In this document: positions 45,481-56,661 of the stretch, one piece after another
How positions within the stretch are numbered: the stretch's first letter is position 1
Layout: each line of letters begins with the position of its first letter
Source: Sabellastarte sp. h YS-2021
Lineage: Eukaryota > Annelida > Polychaeta > Sabellida > Sabellidae
NCBI GenBank assembly: GCA_964017235.1
Contig: OZ024931.1
Span: 18,886,189 to 18,950,188 of the forward strand
Reading direction: 5' to 3'
DNA length: 64,000 bases
The notes under the pieces: model-generated
What the model was told of the DNA's origin: nothing
What the model saw: the letters and a program-made list of their open reading frames with translations, nothing else
The model's database searches: none
Made by a program: the position numbers and the translations under genes

Positions 45481-45989
45481 TCCACTGGAACTGACTTGTC
45501 GATAACTAGGTATTTTTTGAGGGTTGGGAGCAATGTTTACAGAGTCAGGATCAGTTGTAGTTTCCCAGCTTGTCGCAGTGGATCGGCAAAATATCAAACA
45601 TGTCACACTTCCCGTCTTGTCCTATACTGTAATTGTCTTGTCTGGCAGAGTACATCTGGACAAGCCGTAAACAGAAACTGACAAGGCAGTTATAGCCGGG
45701 AACTGTGTAGGACAAGCCGGCCTCATTTTTGGGACACATGGCTTGTCGGCTATGAAATCTGTGACTATATAGGCAAGTCTGAATCTGGCCTTTGACTCAT
45801 TACATCTGGCAGCGTTTAAAGATAGGATTTTGTTTTTTTTAACAAATTAACTAGAATTTAGTGTTGTGATACAACACTTGTGGTTAGGATTTTGTTTCTT
45901 TACAAACACTTTACAAAGAAAAATGTGTCCTAAGATAAGTGAGGACGATAGAAATCCCCACAGGCACACCTACAGACCTATATACAGCG

Positions 45990-47045
45990 GAGAAGGGAGG
46001 ACAGGGAGGCAAGAGAAAGGGAGAAAGAGGCACAGGAACACAGCAAGCTCATGCAATCCAAGTCTGGTCAGGCTCTAAGAGAAAAGACGGAAAGGCAGAA
46101 CTGGATTCAGGATAAATTTAACTTCTTGAAGATGCACATCAGATGGAAGGGACTTCAAGTTCCCAACCCGGGGAGCCAGTGCATCTGCTACCTTAGTACA
46201 TGACATCTCTAGAGGTTCAACTGACATGGATAATATGGAGATCAGCATGGGATCAGACACCACAATACAGCCTTCTGTTACAAGCCAATGTGCAGGCGTT
46301 CTTCAGTCAACCAGAAAGTCATGGACCAGTTTGCACAAATGAAAACCATGCTGCCATCATTTCTCAGGCCAAGGGAGGAGACAACAAGAACAGCCTTCTT
46401 CAACTACCTGGCATCTGCGGTGGAGGCCTTGGAGGATAAAAACACTTCTAAGTGGCATCCATAGCAGGGCAGATAAAAGGAGCTGTCAGCTCCAGCAACC
46501 ACAGCAGCGAGCTCAAGTGCAACTTTAACACTTGTGTCACACACATTCCAGCAACCAGCACCAGCTGCAAGGGAATACATCTCAACCATCTGGTAGGAAA
46601 TACATCTTAACTACTCCAGAGACTCAGTTGCCAGCATGCCAGGCCATACAACCCACTCAGCAGAGCCAAGAAGCAACCAAAGGACAGCAGCAACAGAGAG
46701 GGCAACCAACTTCCTTTGTAGTTGTTGACGACCAATAGGCCGGAACTTTAAGACTGCTTACTTTCACACTGACCCTGACGAAGCACTTCAGCCCACAATC
46801 AGTTGCCTCTGCCACAGGTGAAGAAAGTCTACACAACATATCAGGACTCTCTAGCTTCTCTAGAAATCTACAGTCAATTATGAGCTACCAACAGATTAAC
46901 ACACTGCAGCCGCTCTCATCACCCGACCCACCACCACACAGCCAGAATAGCAGCAGCAGCCAGCCCAGCCTCAGCCCCCTTTGCAGTTAGCCAACGCCAA
47001 ACATCAGCAGCAGTAGAACCACTGTACTTGCTTACAGCAGTTATA
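45990..47045 (+). pseudogene. MADF-family repeat, copy B, left part
   Basis: It is collinear with 31850-32650 of copy A: AGACGGAAAGGCAGAACTGG, GTTCAACTGACATGGATA, then the Gln/Pro-rich frame (GNTSQPSGRKYILTTPETQ, FVVVDDQ, 46532-46738) and TCAGTTGCCTCTGCCACAGG. The MADF start itself is not recognisable. The copy is interrupted at about 47045 by the DIRS relic and resumes at 51668. Broken by stops. Confidence 0.65.
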
Positions 47046-47052
47046 CAGTGGG

Positions 47053-47185
47053 GAGGCAGGGTGGGACTCTCTTCAGTTCCACATGGTGAGCTTGTAGCTT
47101 ATAAAAGCTACATTTAAGTAATTAAAATTTTCAATTTTATTGCACTACAATAGCTTACCAGGTGGAACTGAATGCTGAATCCAAC
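47053..47185 (+). repeat. Internal complementary region of the DIRS relic
   Basis: GGGGAGGCAGGGTGGG, then GTTCCACATGGTGAGC, an AT-rich core, TTTTATTGCACTACAATAGC and TTACCAGGTGGAACTGAATGC, in the same order as the region at 56232-56345 of the intact element. The second half is the inverse of the right terminus near 51630-51667. The partner of the first half is absent to the left. Confidence 0.75.
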
Positions 47186-47799
47186 CGCTCGGTGGAGGGA
47201 TTACAGCTGAGACTGGAAGAGTTGTCAATTTTTTCTTGGATTTTGAATTAAATAAATAAATTAGAATGAATATTTGAAAGACCAGTCTGAGTCCTGCTTA
47301 GAGAGCCCCAATTCTGAAGATCGGACCTGTAAGAAGCCAAAAACTATAAGATTAATGAATGAGAGTACTGATAATGTCTGGATGTTTTGATAGAAGGATT
47401 AAGTTTATCAGTGCTCACTTATGCGGGTATAACCCCAAGGGCTTCACTGCAATGAATACAAGCCCGGGCTTGAAATCTAATTAACTTGCCACAATAAATA
47501 TGAGATTATGGTACACTTGAATAAAACTTAATTCATTATACAGTTAAATACAGTAATGATAGATAAAACACCTTACCATAACATCCTGAGGAGGTAACCC
47601 AATACTTAGACCCTGGAATTAGACTCCTGGGGTGGTATTCACTAACATTCCTAATCTTAGTCTTATCTTAGTCATAAAATTTATGACACTTGTCTTAGTT
47701 AAGATGGGTCCCAACTTGGTATTCACAAAACATGTCCTAGCTAGGACAATACCGCCCCTGGAGACTTGGCTGCAGCGGATGTGCCCCCCCCCCCGGACT

Positions 47800-48700
47800 T
47801 CTTTTCTTTCCAAGGATGAGTAGACTACTACTGGTCCCAGCCACATATTGTTGTCGTCTGACCAAGTAAGGTCTTTTAGATAAAAATTTGTAAATGTGTT
47901 GTGAGCTTTCCAGTGACACACTTGCATGATGTGGTTCACCGATACTCCCCAATGAAAGGCCTTAGAGGCCGCAAACTAATGTCATGTGATTTGACTTGAA
48001 CCAAGTCCAAGGCTTGTTGATCTGCTTGTTTGTAACAAAGTAGGATAGTTTGTTTTAGCCAAGAAGAGAGTGTAGTGGGTCTGATGTCTGAGGTATGTCC
48101 TTTGTTAAAGGAGATAAAGAGAAGAGATCGAGCCGTCTTAGGTCTTTGGTTTGATCCAAATAGTACCTCAGGGCCTGTCTTGTTTGAATTGTCTATACAC
48201 ATTGGCAGTTAGAGCAGAAATAGTCACTGGAGACACACTTTGAGAATCTTCTCTTGCTAGTTGGTTTTTGGCTATGAAATCTGAAGAAGGGAACAAAGCG
48301 GCCTCTTCCGATTGGCCTATATTAGATGCTTTGTTTGCAACCCAGGCATGACTTTCGCTGCAGCAATTGCCAGAGGCCGAAGCTAGCAAGAAAGCAGTTT
48401 TAAGGGTAAGATCTTTGAGGTCTGTGTCTTTCATAGGCTCAAAGGGCGCTTTTGTGGATTCATTAAGTACAACAGAAAGGTTCCATTTGGGAAGGTTCCT
48501 GGAACTTTTAGAACGATCCCTGTGAAAACCTGTTAAGGTCTGAGCTTTGGGAAATATGGAGCCCCACTGGGCCCAAGGTGTAAACAATGGCCATTCTATA
48601 GTCATCAATGGTCGAAGGGCACCTGTTTTGGTCTTGGGACAGGTACGCAAAGAACTCTGAGACTTGTCTCACAGAGGGAGTGGAGAAATCCACCGAATTT
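47800..48700 (-). pseudogene. DIRS relic tyrosine recombinase, broken
   Basis: The pieces are VRQVSEFFAYLSQDQNRCPS, STIDDYRMAIV, LSVVLNESTKAPFEPM, LKTAFLLASASGN, KNQLAREDS, HDISLRPLRP and VCHWKAHNTFTNFYLKDLTW. They align with the intact recombinase, but the first catalytic Arg region is altered (SASGNCCSESHAW) and frameshifts separate the pieces. Non-functional. Confidence 0.8.
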
Positions 48701-49600
48701 TCTCTGCACCATTTCTGAAATAGGGCCCACTTTGACTTTTAGATGGTCTTTGTTGACCTTTAAGGGGCAGCAATTCTCTCTGCCAACTCCACAGAGAAGC
48801 CTTGTCCTTGTAGCTGTCCACTCCTAGACACCAGGCGTGGAGGTTGAGATGTCGTGGATCGCTGTGAAACACATAGTTGTGGGACTGTTTGAGAAGAGTT
48901 CTTGACACTGGTAGTTGAAGTAGGATCTCTGTTGAGAGCTGCACTAGGTCCCAAAACCAAGGCATCCCTGGCCAGCCTGGGAATATTATGATGATCAGGT
49001 AATGGCATTGCCTGATTTTTTGGAGAGCCATCAGAGGGTAAGCATAGGCAGTGAGACCCGTCCAGTTTATGTTCAGAGCATCTATGTCCCAAGCATTTTG
49101 GTCTGGGACTGGAGATACGTACAATGGAACTTTGTGGTTCAGACGTGTGGCAAATAGATCTACATGAGGAGTAAACCACTTGAGACAGATCTGTCTGAAC
49201 ACATGCGGATACAGTGACCATTCTGTTGACTGAACTTGGTTCGACCTCGACAGAAGGTCGGCCATCACATTCAAACACCCTGGAATGATGGCACCAGGTC
49301 ATCTCCGCTGAGTGGGTTCCTCCTTGTTTGTTTATGTAGGCTACTAGTGTTGAGTTGTCCGTAGTTACCAACAGTGTTTGATTTTGACAATGGTCCTTGA
49401 TCATTTGAAGGGCCAGAGAAACCGCCTTCAGCTCTAGAACATTTATGTGTAGCCTTTTTTCCCTGTCTGACCACAGACCCTTTGTAGAGGGTTGCTCTAA
49501 GTGAGCGCCCCCTCTTTCATTTGAGGCGTCTGTAAATAGTTGGATACTGTGGTCTTTGGGGTGAAGGTTTGCACCTTTCATCACGTATGTAACTCGAATT
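48669..49600 (-). pseudogene. DIRS relic RNase H and methyltransferase-like region, broken
   Basis: IQLFTDASNERGGAH, INVLELKAVSLAL and LLVTTDNSTLVAYINKQGG are RNase H motifs. VMADLLSRSNQV, VDLFATRLNHKVP and YVSPVPDQNAWDIDAL follow, matching the region after RNase H in the intact element. A frameshift occurs near 49270. RT is absent upstream of this segment. Confidence 0.8.
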
Positions 49601-49747
49601 CCTGAGTCTTTGACGTCTAAAATCCCCTAGATGTGGTAGAAGGAGGGTCATCTCAGCCTTGAGTCTTAGTAGGCCAGTGTTGCCCATGGTATAGAGCTCC
49701 CTCTGGAGAATATGGGCTAAAGATTTTCTTAGGCAAGCTAAACATCT

Positions 49748-51312
49748 CTATTGAATAAGTTTTCTCTTATTCAACATCTCAAAATAGTCACAGGCGTTTT
49801 CATAGCCACACCTGGGAGCTTTTTCAGGATTGGCACCCTTCTGGATCCTTTTGGTCCTTTTGAAGGTAGATTTAAGACTGTGCTGACACTTCTCCATAGC
49901 AGTGTTAGAAGTGGAAGCAGTCTTTGCAAAGGTAGCTGCAAAGTTGATGGTAGAGAGATTCTGTCTAGCTTGGTGCTCAAGTTCCTTAAGAACTTGTAGG
50001 GGAACCCCAGAGGGATTAGGAAAAATACAGGCAAAATCTGAATTAAGCTCCTGTAGTTTGTACTCAAAACAAGGCTGTCCCGCCTTGTACCAATTTTCTG
50101 TTGAAGCAGGAGGTTTTATATATTTACCCTCAGGTAAATTAGAGGCCAGGAAGTCCTGCTCAAACTTCTCAAAGGTATCTTTGATATGGGAGATTAGCTG
50201 AAGGGCCTCTTGGCCTAAGATCCTGTTGGCATTTTGCATCGCCCAGGCCCAGCACAGTGGTAGAGGACCTAGGCATAGTTTCCCTGGGGTCAGGGAGATC
50301 AAATATGTGCCTAAAAGTCTCTACTTCCTCTGCATACTGTAAAGGGAGGTCAGACATACCTACATCCCTGTAAAAGACTGGGTCTGGATTATTTTGTTGT
50401 TGATCTTGCTCAGACGTTTTAATAGGGACAAAGGACTGATCCTCCTCTGAAGATGAAGACTGTGAAAAGCATTTTGCCTGAACCTTCGGTTTCTGTTTGT
50501 GAGTGTTTTTTGGCTCTAGAAGAACACACCCTTTCAGGCTGTTTCGAGTGTTTGGAGCCATGTTTGGACTGGACGCTTTGGCTGAACCATGGTGAAAGAG
50601 AAGGACCACAGAAGTCTGTTTCCATAGGTTGGGTGTTCAAGTGATCCTAGGGTTCGGTTGGTTGTTCGGGTCAGATAATTCAACAGACTGTTTACTAGGT
50701 CCTGCTTTTGAAGTTGAATTGGAGGTCTTATCTACCCCTGCTTCGGAGGCTTTTTTCAGATTGCATTTCCTCTATTTCATAGCCTCCAGTATGGACGCTT
50801 GAAAGACCCCCATTTGCTGTTGGAGTTGGATGTTGAATTGATTACCCAGCGATTTATCTAGTTTGCTATCCATCTTATTTTGTAAAGCTGTGCCTGGGTT
50901 GGGTGGGACAGTTTAAGGTGTGCGTAAAGATAAAGACTCAAAACACAAAGGGTTGGGGGTGTGGAGGAGATGAAAATAAGTTTTCTGCAGCACCCTCAAG
51001 GTCTGCTTGAGATCCAGAAAATGCCTCCACATCATCCCCCAGCAAGTCCAGTTCATCACCTTTAGATGCATTACAGGTGTCGGACACTTTTTGCTTCCTA
51101 ACATATCTACATCTTTTATTTTGATAAGCTTTTCTTCAGTAAAAGCAGAGCAAATATTGCATAGCTTCTCTTTGGTTACACAAGGGTCATCCCCTTTGCC
51201 AGCCTCTCTGCAAGTTGGACAGCAGTTATGTGTATCAAAAATGAAGCAAAAATGTCTGCATTTAGATGATCTGGGCTTCTTAGAACTCGTTTCATGGGAG
51301 GACGTTTCTTAG
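49748..51312 (-). pseudogene. DIRS relic gag-like ORF1, broken
   Basis: The N-terminal Cys/His motif is kept: KCRHFCFIFDTHNCCPTCRE, GDDPC, KLCNICSAF (about 51270-51130). It matches the CGH...HERCARCRE...DPC...CSLC motif of the intact gag. Later pieces (49748-50609) contain LPLQYAEEVETFRHIF and NRILGQEALQL. Stops and frameshifts break it. Confidence 0.7.
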
Positions 51313-51574
51313 GAATAAATCTGGGCAGTACGCACCAGAACTCTCACAACAATGAAAAAATTAAGGAAATACTTATCCTGCAGAATTCATAGTTTAACAG
51401 AATAAGCTATGATATATAATAAAACAAATGTCCGAATGGCAACATCCAACAATACGTATATCTTGAGAAAAAAGTGAAATAAAATAAGCTTATTTTAAAC
51501 ACTTCTTAGTCATGCGGCCAATGAGAGGAGGATGAAGTGTGGGAATACACTGCTGTGGTACACTCTCAGGACAA

Positions 51575-51588
51575 GGGGGGGGGGGGGG
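51575..51588 (+). repeat. Poly-G tract
   Basis: Fourteen G in a row lie in the 5' untranslated part of the DIRS relic. Simple repeat. Confidence 0.8.
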
Positions 51589-51667
51589 ATTTGGTCAATA
51601 CTAGACGTCTTTTTTTCTTGGACGTTGGCCGGATGCCACATGGTAACCTATTATAGTGCAATAAAAA

Positions 51668-52050
51668 CGGTCCTTTTCAGGTCCACTGCTGTCAAACATT
51701 TAAAGGTCCTTTTCAGGACTACCCACATCTTTCAAAAAGAATTAACAACTGTAGGTTCCAAAAATACCAAAACAAGATGCATTACACCACCCACACAAAA
51801 CACTTTGCCCCCAAACACAAAAAATGAGTGATTGAATGAATGAATGAATGTGAGTGAATAAAAATTTGAAGCTAAAAAAAAATTCCAATTTTTTTAAATT
51901 GGGCTTAAAAGATTTTGAACTTAGAAAAAAACCATAAAATTTTGGATTAAGAATCTAGAAAAAAAATAAAATTTTAGATTAAGAACTTAAAAAATACATT
52001 GGTAAAAAAATGGGGCAAAGCCAATGAAACTTTGGCCCATCCCAAAATAA
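51668..52050 (+). pseudogene. MADF-family repeat, copy B, right part (3' trailer)
   Basis: The sequence resumes exactly where copy A continues: CACTGCTGTCAAACATTTAA, GCATTACACCACCCACAC and AAAAATGAGTGATTGAATG, followed by the same AT-rich trailer with TTTTGAACTT. With the left part at 45990-47045 it reconstructs the order of copy A (32740-33090). Confidence 0.75.
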
Positions 52051-52342
52051 AACAAGAGTAGAGTGTTCGTGAATGGGCACTGTGTCAGCTGAGTGTTTTT
52101 GAGTTGTGAAGGTGATAATGAGAGGAAAGCATAATTATCAGGAAAAGTGCTGTACAGAAGTACAGTAAATGGTAATTGAACAGCATGTTCAAAAGAAATT
52201 CCGAAGCTGCAAGAATTTTAAAAATATGAGCCACCCACTCATTAAGTAAGCGCTGAAAAGCTGAAAATAGTTATTACTGACTTACCTATGGAGATACACC
52301 TCCAAGTTATTGACCATGTTGTGGCCATGAAAAGTGATTGTA

Positions 52343-53345
52343 GGACAAAAAGTATCTGGACAAAAACTATTGACCTTAAAATGAGTAAGACAAAAAGTAT
52401 CTGGACAAAAAGTATTGCATATCCAGGCAAAAAGTATTAATTTTTTTTTATTTTACATTTATTGTTGTATAAAACATATGTAAGTCACTGCTCATTTACA
52501 GCACAAAGACGTATTTGTTATTTGTATATTTGTTGCTGACACCTGTTTGTATTTTAACAACTTAATCCCCCCTGAGCAGCTTCATACCATTAATCTATGC
52601 TTAGGCTTTTGACATCTTTATTATGATCATTTGTTACTCAAACCTACCAGAGTACACTTGAAAAGGAACACTTAATAATGTGTCTTGTAGTTTTTATCCC
52701 AATTGTATTGTCAAGTGTTCCCATATCAAAGATGGAATTAATTACAATTACATTAATCTTTTCATACATTCTTGCTTTTGTGTTGTAAAAACAATAACTG
52801 TTCTTCAATTAAAAAGAAAAGAAAGTTCAAAGACAGTGAAGCTATATCTAATATAATACAAAAGATTATAGATTTTCTTTGATTGCATAGGATACAAGAT
52901 TAAAAGACAGTGAAGCCACAGGTATTATAATTCAAAGGGTTTCACTTCATTATAGTATTTTTTTGATTTGAAAAAGGAAAGGTTGTGAAGCCATCTAATA
53001 TACTTCATACAATCTCACTTCATCAAAGTTTTTCTTTGATTTTAAAGGATAGAATCTTGTGAAGCCACATCTAATATACTTCAAAAGATTTCACACCATA
53101 ATAGTTGGTCTTTGATGCATCAGGCAAAACAAAAAGCAATGAAGCCAATTGTGATAATGTTAATCCCAAAACTTATATTGAAATTTAAAGGACCATGTAA
53201 ATCCCAAACACTGTTCTGAAATGTACAGAAAATCTATAAAAATAAGTAAATTGAAGTTCATATATGTACACATTCATATAATACACATGCATAAATAACT
53301 AAAACATATATGAAATACTTTTTGTCCTATGCCTAAGACTTTTTA
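52343..53345. mobile_element. Inverted-repeat element with GGACAAAAAGTATT ends
   Basis: The left side has GGACAAAAAGTATCTGG three times and GGACAAAAAGTATTGCATAT. The right end at 53305-53345 is the inverse of GGACAAAAAGTATTTCATAT. The interior is AT-rich and holds the 75-bp tandem repeat. It is a possible foldback element of about 1 kb. Confidence 0.6.
52835..53150 (+). repeat. Tandem repeat, about 75-bp units (GTGAAGCC)
   Basis: GTGAAGCC-type starts occur at 52835, 52909, 52984, 53059 and 53138, with ATCTAATATACTTCA and a TTTCAC phrase in each unit. Four to five units, diverged, non-coding. Confidence 0.8.
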
Positions 53346-53994
53346 CCTCCATTCACCACCGTAGTGGTGTAATGCAAGGAGTTTGCTAAAATAACCTTCT
53401 TTTCCACAGTAGCAGCAAAAGGTAGGCATATATTTGTAGAACTTGAGTAACCTTCGTCCAATGTATCTGTAGAAGTCCAGTTCTTAGCAAAACCATGACA
53501 GAAATCTGTCTCCAAACTGCGCATGGATCGCATGATACCCCAAAATCCACAGAATTATAAGGTATTTACTTGTATAACATGTCCAAATGAAGACTATTTC
53601 TTGTTGATATGTCATAAGAATCCATATTGTAAGACATTTTGCAAAGAAAATGTCCATAATCAGAGCTTTCCAAAACACATCTTGACTACTAAGATGGCCA
53701 ACAAAATATGGTAAACAAAGAGTGGTCAGGTGACCTTGGGGCGGGAGGACGGACTACTATGTAGCCCTTTGGCTGATTAAGGTTGTTATATAACCTTAAA
53801 AATGGCGTTGGCGTTGGCCATTGGGTTGGATGGCTCTAACATAATAGCTACTTTTAGGAAATGAAAGAGTAGTTTGCTATAAAATGTAAGATTTCAGATA
53901 AATCCCTATCACAGTGACTCAGAAAATGACGACTAAGTGTGACTAAGCAAGGTAACTGTTTAAGTGTAAAAAGTAGGTTGAAATATATTTAAAG
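53346..53994. other. Unassigned DNA
   Basis: Short open frames on both strands at 53333-53714 lack motifs. No repeat is recognised. Confidence 0.35.
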
Positions 53995-54740
53995 AAATAC
54001 TGCAAATGCAATATCCTCATTCGACCTTGAAGGAGGGGTCCAAGGTCAAATCCAACCACACCAAAAGATTCTCAGCCCATGATTTCCTATAGGTTGGTGT
54101 ACCATCCCAAATCTCTAGGACCAATAATAAGCTAGTTATAAGCACTTTAAGTTTGGCTCTCTTCATTTGACCTTGAAGGAGGGGTCCAAGGTCAAATCTG
54201 GCCACACCAATAGATTCCCAGCCAATGATTTCCTATTGGTTGGTTCAGCATCCCAAACTTCCAGGACCATTAATAAGCGAGTTATAAGCACATTTAAGTT
54301 TGGCTATCCTCGTTTGACCTTGAAAAAGGGGTCCAAGGTCAAATCGGATGACACCAAAAGATCCCCAGCCCATGATTTTCTATAGGTTGGATTTCCATTC
54401 CAAACCTCTAGGACCAATAATAAGCGAGATATAAGCACATTTAAGTTTGGCTATCCTCGTTTGACCTTGAAAAAGGGGTCCAAGGTCAAATCGGACGACA
54501 CCAAAAGATTCCCAGCCCATGATTTCCTATATGTCTGTTTACCATCCCAAACCTCTAGGACCAATAATACGCGAGTTATAAGCACTTTTAAGTTTGGCTA
54601 TCCTCGTTTGACCTTGAAGGAGGGTCAAAGGTCAAATCTGACAACACCAAAAGATTCCCAGCCCATATTTTCCTATAGGTTGGTTTACCATCCCAAACCT
54701 CTAGGACTAATAATAAGTGAGATATAAGCACTTTTCATGA
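53995..54740 (+). repeat. Tandem array, 147-bp units
   Basis: TTGACCTTGAAGGAGGGGTC-type phrases start at 54021, 54167, 54314, 54461 and 54608, giving spacings of 146, 147, 147 and 147 bases. Each unit also has GATTCCCAGCCCATGATTT and ACCAATAATAAGCGAG. Because 147 is a multiple of three, the units stay open in one frame, but the peptides have no motif. Related diverged units occur at 33850-34440 (inverted) and 36700-37440. Confidence 0.9.
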
Positions 54741-55080
54741 CTGACAAAGAAACACCCGTGGCAGCCATCTTATTTTTCAAAATGAGTCCAAAAATATTCC
54801 CAGTCAAGATTTTTTAATGACGAACATATCCTGCTAATTTGAGATCTATACCTATAATACCCTTTGTTCCTGGGGGCCAACAAAAGTCCTTGCTTTAAGT
54901 CGAATAAACTTCCCGGTCGGCCATCTTGTTTTTCAAAATGAGGCCAAAAATATTTCTAGGCAACATTTTAAGGTTATTAATATATCCTGCAAACTTGAGA
55001 AGGCTAGCTATAATATTTTTTTCGTTAGAGCGGTAATGGTGAAATCTCTCTACACACTGCGCGCGGCTATCCAGTGGATA
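54741..55080 (+). repeat. Two diverged units with GCCATCTT-TTTTTCAAAATGAG
   Basis: GGC(A/C)GCCATCTT-type sequence followed by TTTTTCAAAATGAG occurs at about 54751 and 54919 (168-base spacing), each followed by a TATCCTGC phrase. Related to 34020-34210 in inverse orientation. Confidence 0.6.
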
Positions 55081-55084
55081 CAAT

Positions 55085-55956
55085 GATTTACTCAACAGTG
55101 AGAACCTGAAAGTAGCCATTGCTCAGCTATGCCATGACATACAGGTCTGCAACTTCACTATATTATAGCTGACCAAAAATTACGTGAATAACATGTTTAA
55201 ACAAAATACTCTAAATGCAACAGTTTTCAAGTTACAACTGATTTACTTAACAGTGATAACCTCAAAGTAACTATTACTCAGCTATGCAATGAGCTACATG
55301 TCTGAATTTTTACTGTGTTATAGCTGACCCAAAAGTAGGTGAACAACATATTTAAGCAAAATACTGTAAATGCATTAGTTTTCAAGTTACAACTGATTTA
55401 CTCAATAGTGAGAACCTGAAAAAAGCTATTGCTCAGCTATGCCATGAGCTATAGGTCTGTAATTTCATTATGTTATAGCTGACCCAAAAGTAGGTGAACA
55501 AGATATTTTAACAAATTACTCCAAATGCAATATTTTTCAAGTTACAACTGATTTACTCAACAGTCAGTACCTGAAAATAGCTATTGTTCAGCTGTGCCAT
55601 GAGCTACAGGTCCGTAATATAACTATGTTATAGCTGACGCCAAAGTAGGTGAACAACATATTTAAATAAAATACTGTAAATGGAATAGTTTTCAAGTTGT
55701 AACTGATTTAGTCAACAGTAAGAACCTGAAAATAGCTATTGCTCGGCTATACACTGAGCTACAGCTCTGAAATTTTACTATGCTGTAGCTGACCCAAAAG
55801 TAGCTGAATAACATATTTATACAAAATTCTGTATATGCAATAGTTTTCAAGTTATAGGTGATTTTACTCATTATGGGAGGTACTGAAAAATCAGAAAGTA
55901 GCTATTACTCACTTAGCTATTGGGATAGACAGTCAAGTTACCATGTTGTAGCTATG
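55085..55956 (+). repeat. Tandem array, exact 155-bp period
   Basis: GATTTACTCAACAGTGAGAA-type starts lie at 55085, 55240, 55395, 55550, 55705 and 55860, every spacing exactly 155 bases. Each unit has ATTGCTCAGCTATGCCATGA, GTTATAGCTGACCCAAAAG and TTTTCAAGTTACAACT. The last unit is cut by the DIRS element and resumes at about 62577-62640. Confidence 0.93.
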
Positions 55957-56176
55957 AAAATAGAAAATTTAATAGTAAATTAAATTTTTATAAGTTAATA
56001 CCTTACCTAGTGGACAGATGCATTTGTCCGGCGCCTTGCCGGTCACGCCAAACGTTAGAAAAAAACGTCCTGAGCTGGGCTCTGGCCGGGACCGGTAGTG
56101 TCCTGTTCACTCGCCAGGTGGCTGTACAGCCTACCTGTCGGTGTAGTGCGCATGCTTGCGCATGCGCTCTTCCTCA
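55957..56176 (+). repeat. DIRS left inverted terminal repeat
   Basis: From ACCTTACCTAGTGGACAG through GGCGCCTTGCCGGTCACGCC to CATGCGCTCTTCCTC it is the near-perfect inverse of 62389-62566. The outermost 35-40 bases (TAGAAAATTTAATAG...) are not shared with the right end but occur inverted in the internal complementary region. Confidence 0.92.
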
Positions 56177-56246
56177 TTTTGTTGCCTACCTTAATAAATC
56201 CCCTTATTGGATAAACTAGCGGGGAAGGTAGGGTGGGAATCCCCCT

Positions 56247-56345
56247 GTCCACTAGGTAAGGTATTAACTTATAAAAATTTAATTTACTATTAAATTTTCT
56301 ATTTTATTGCATTAATACATCTTACCTAGTGGACAGATGCAGAAT
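56247..56345 (+). repeat. DIRS internal complementary region (joined left and right termini)
   Basis: The first part (56247-56307, CTGTCCACTAGGTAAGGTAT to TTTTCTATTTT) is the exact inverse of the left terminus. The second part (about 56302-56345, ATTTTATTGCATTAATACAT then CTTACCTAGTGGACAG) matches the inverse of the right terminus with one or two differences. They overlap in a TTTT. This is the composite template expected for circularisation in DIRS elements. Confidence 0.92.
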
Positions 56346-56661
56346 CACTACCCAGTGGATGGAGGGTAGCCAAAAAAGGGGATTGCCAAGAACTCTATAA
56401 TATCATAAGGGTGGAACCGGTGTATACTAAATAACCAATCTAGGTAAACCACCCGATAACTCCCCCCCTTGTTTTTCTTCGACATATAGGTCTTAGAACA
56501 GCCCGAAGGAGATCCAGGAAGACCTAGGGAGGAGTAAGAGTTCCAGTGAGGAAGAGGAGGAACAGGAATGAGAAAAACCCTATCCAAGGGGCAATCCTGG
56601 ATTTTTTTTTTTTTTTTATATATATACAATATTTGCACTATGTACAAATTAAGTAATGCTA

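Larger units (their letters stand above)
47046..51667 (-). mobile_element. Decayed DIRS-type retrotransposon nested in MADF repeat copy B
   Basis: On the minus strand the order is right terminus (51600-51667), gag remnant, RNase H and methyltransferase-like remnant, tyrosine-recombinase remnant, then an internal complementary region at about 47053-47185. The RT domain is missing between about 49620 and 49740, and the left terminal repeat is missing. Its right terminus (GCAATAAAAA with GGTTACCATGTGGCATCC inverted) pairs with the second half of its own internal complementary region (TTTTATTGCACTACAATAGC). Homology to the intact element at 55957-62576 is clear at protein level. Confidence 0.85.

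Noticed and set aside
49902..50201. Plus-strand open frames over the DIRS relic gag
   Set aside because: They are antisense shadows of the minus-strand gag remnant.
54167..54727. Repeated open frames (LTLKKGSKVKSDDTKR)
   Set aside because: The 147-bp unit is a multiple of three and keeps one frame open by chance; it is a satellite-like array, not a gene.
55085..55956. Array resembling a CRISPR locus
   Set aside because: The whole 155-bp unit repeats with no unique spacers, and the DNA is eukaryotic.
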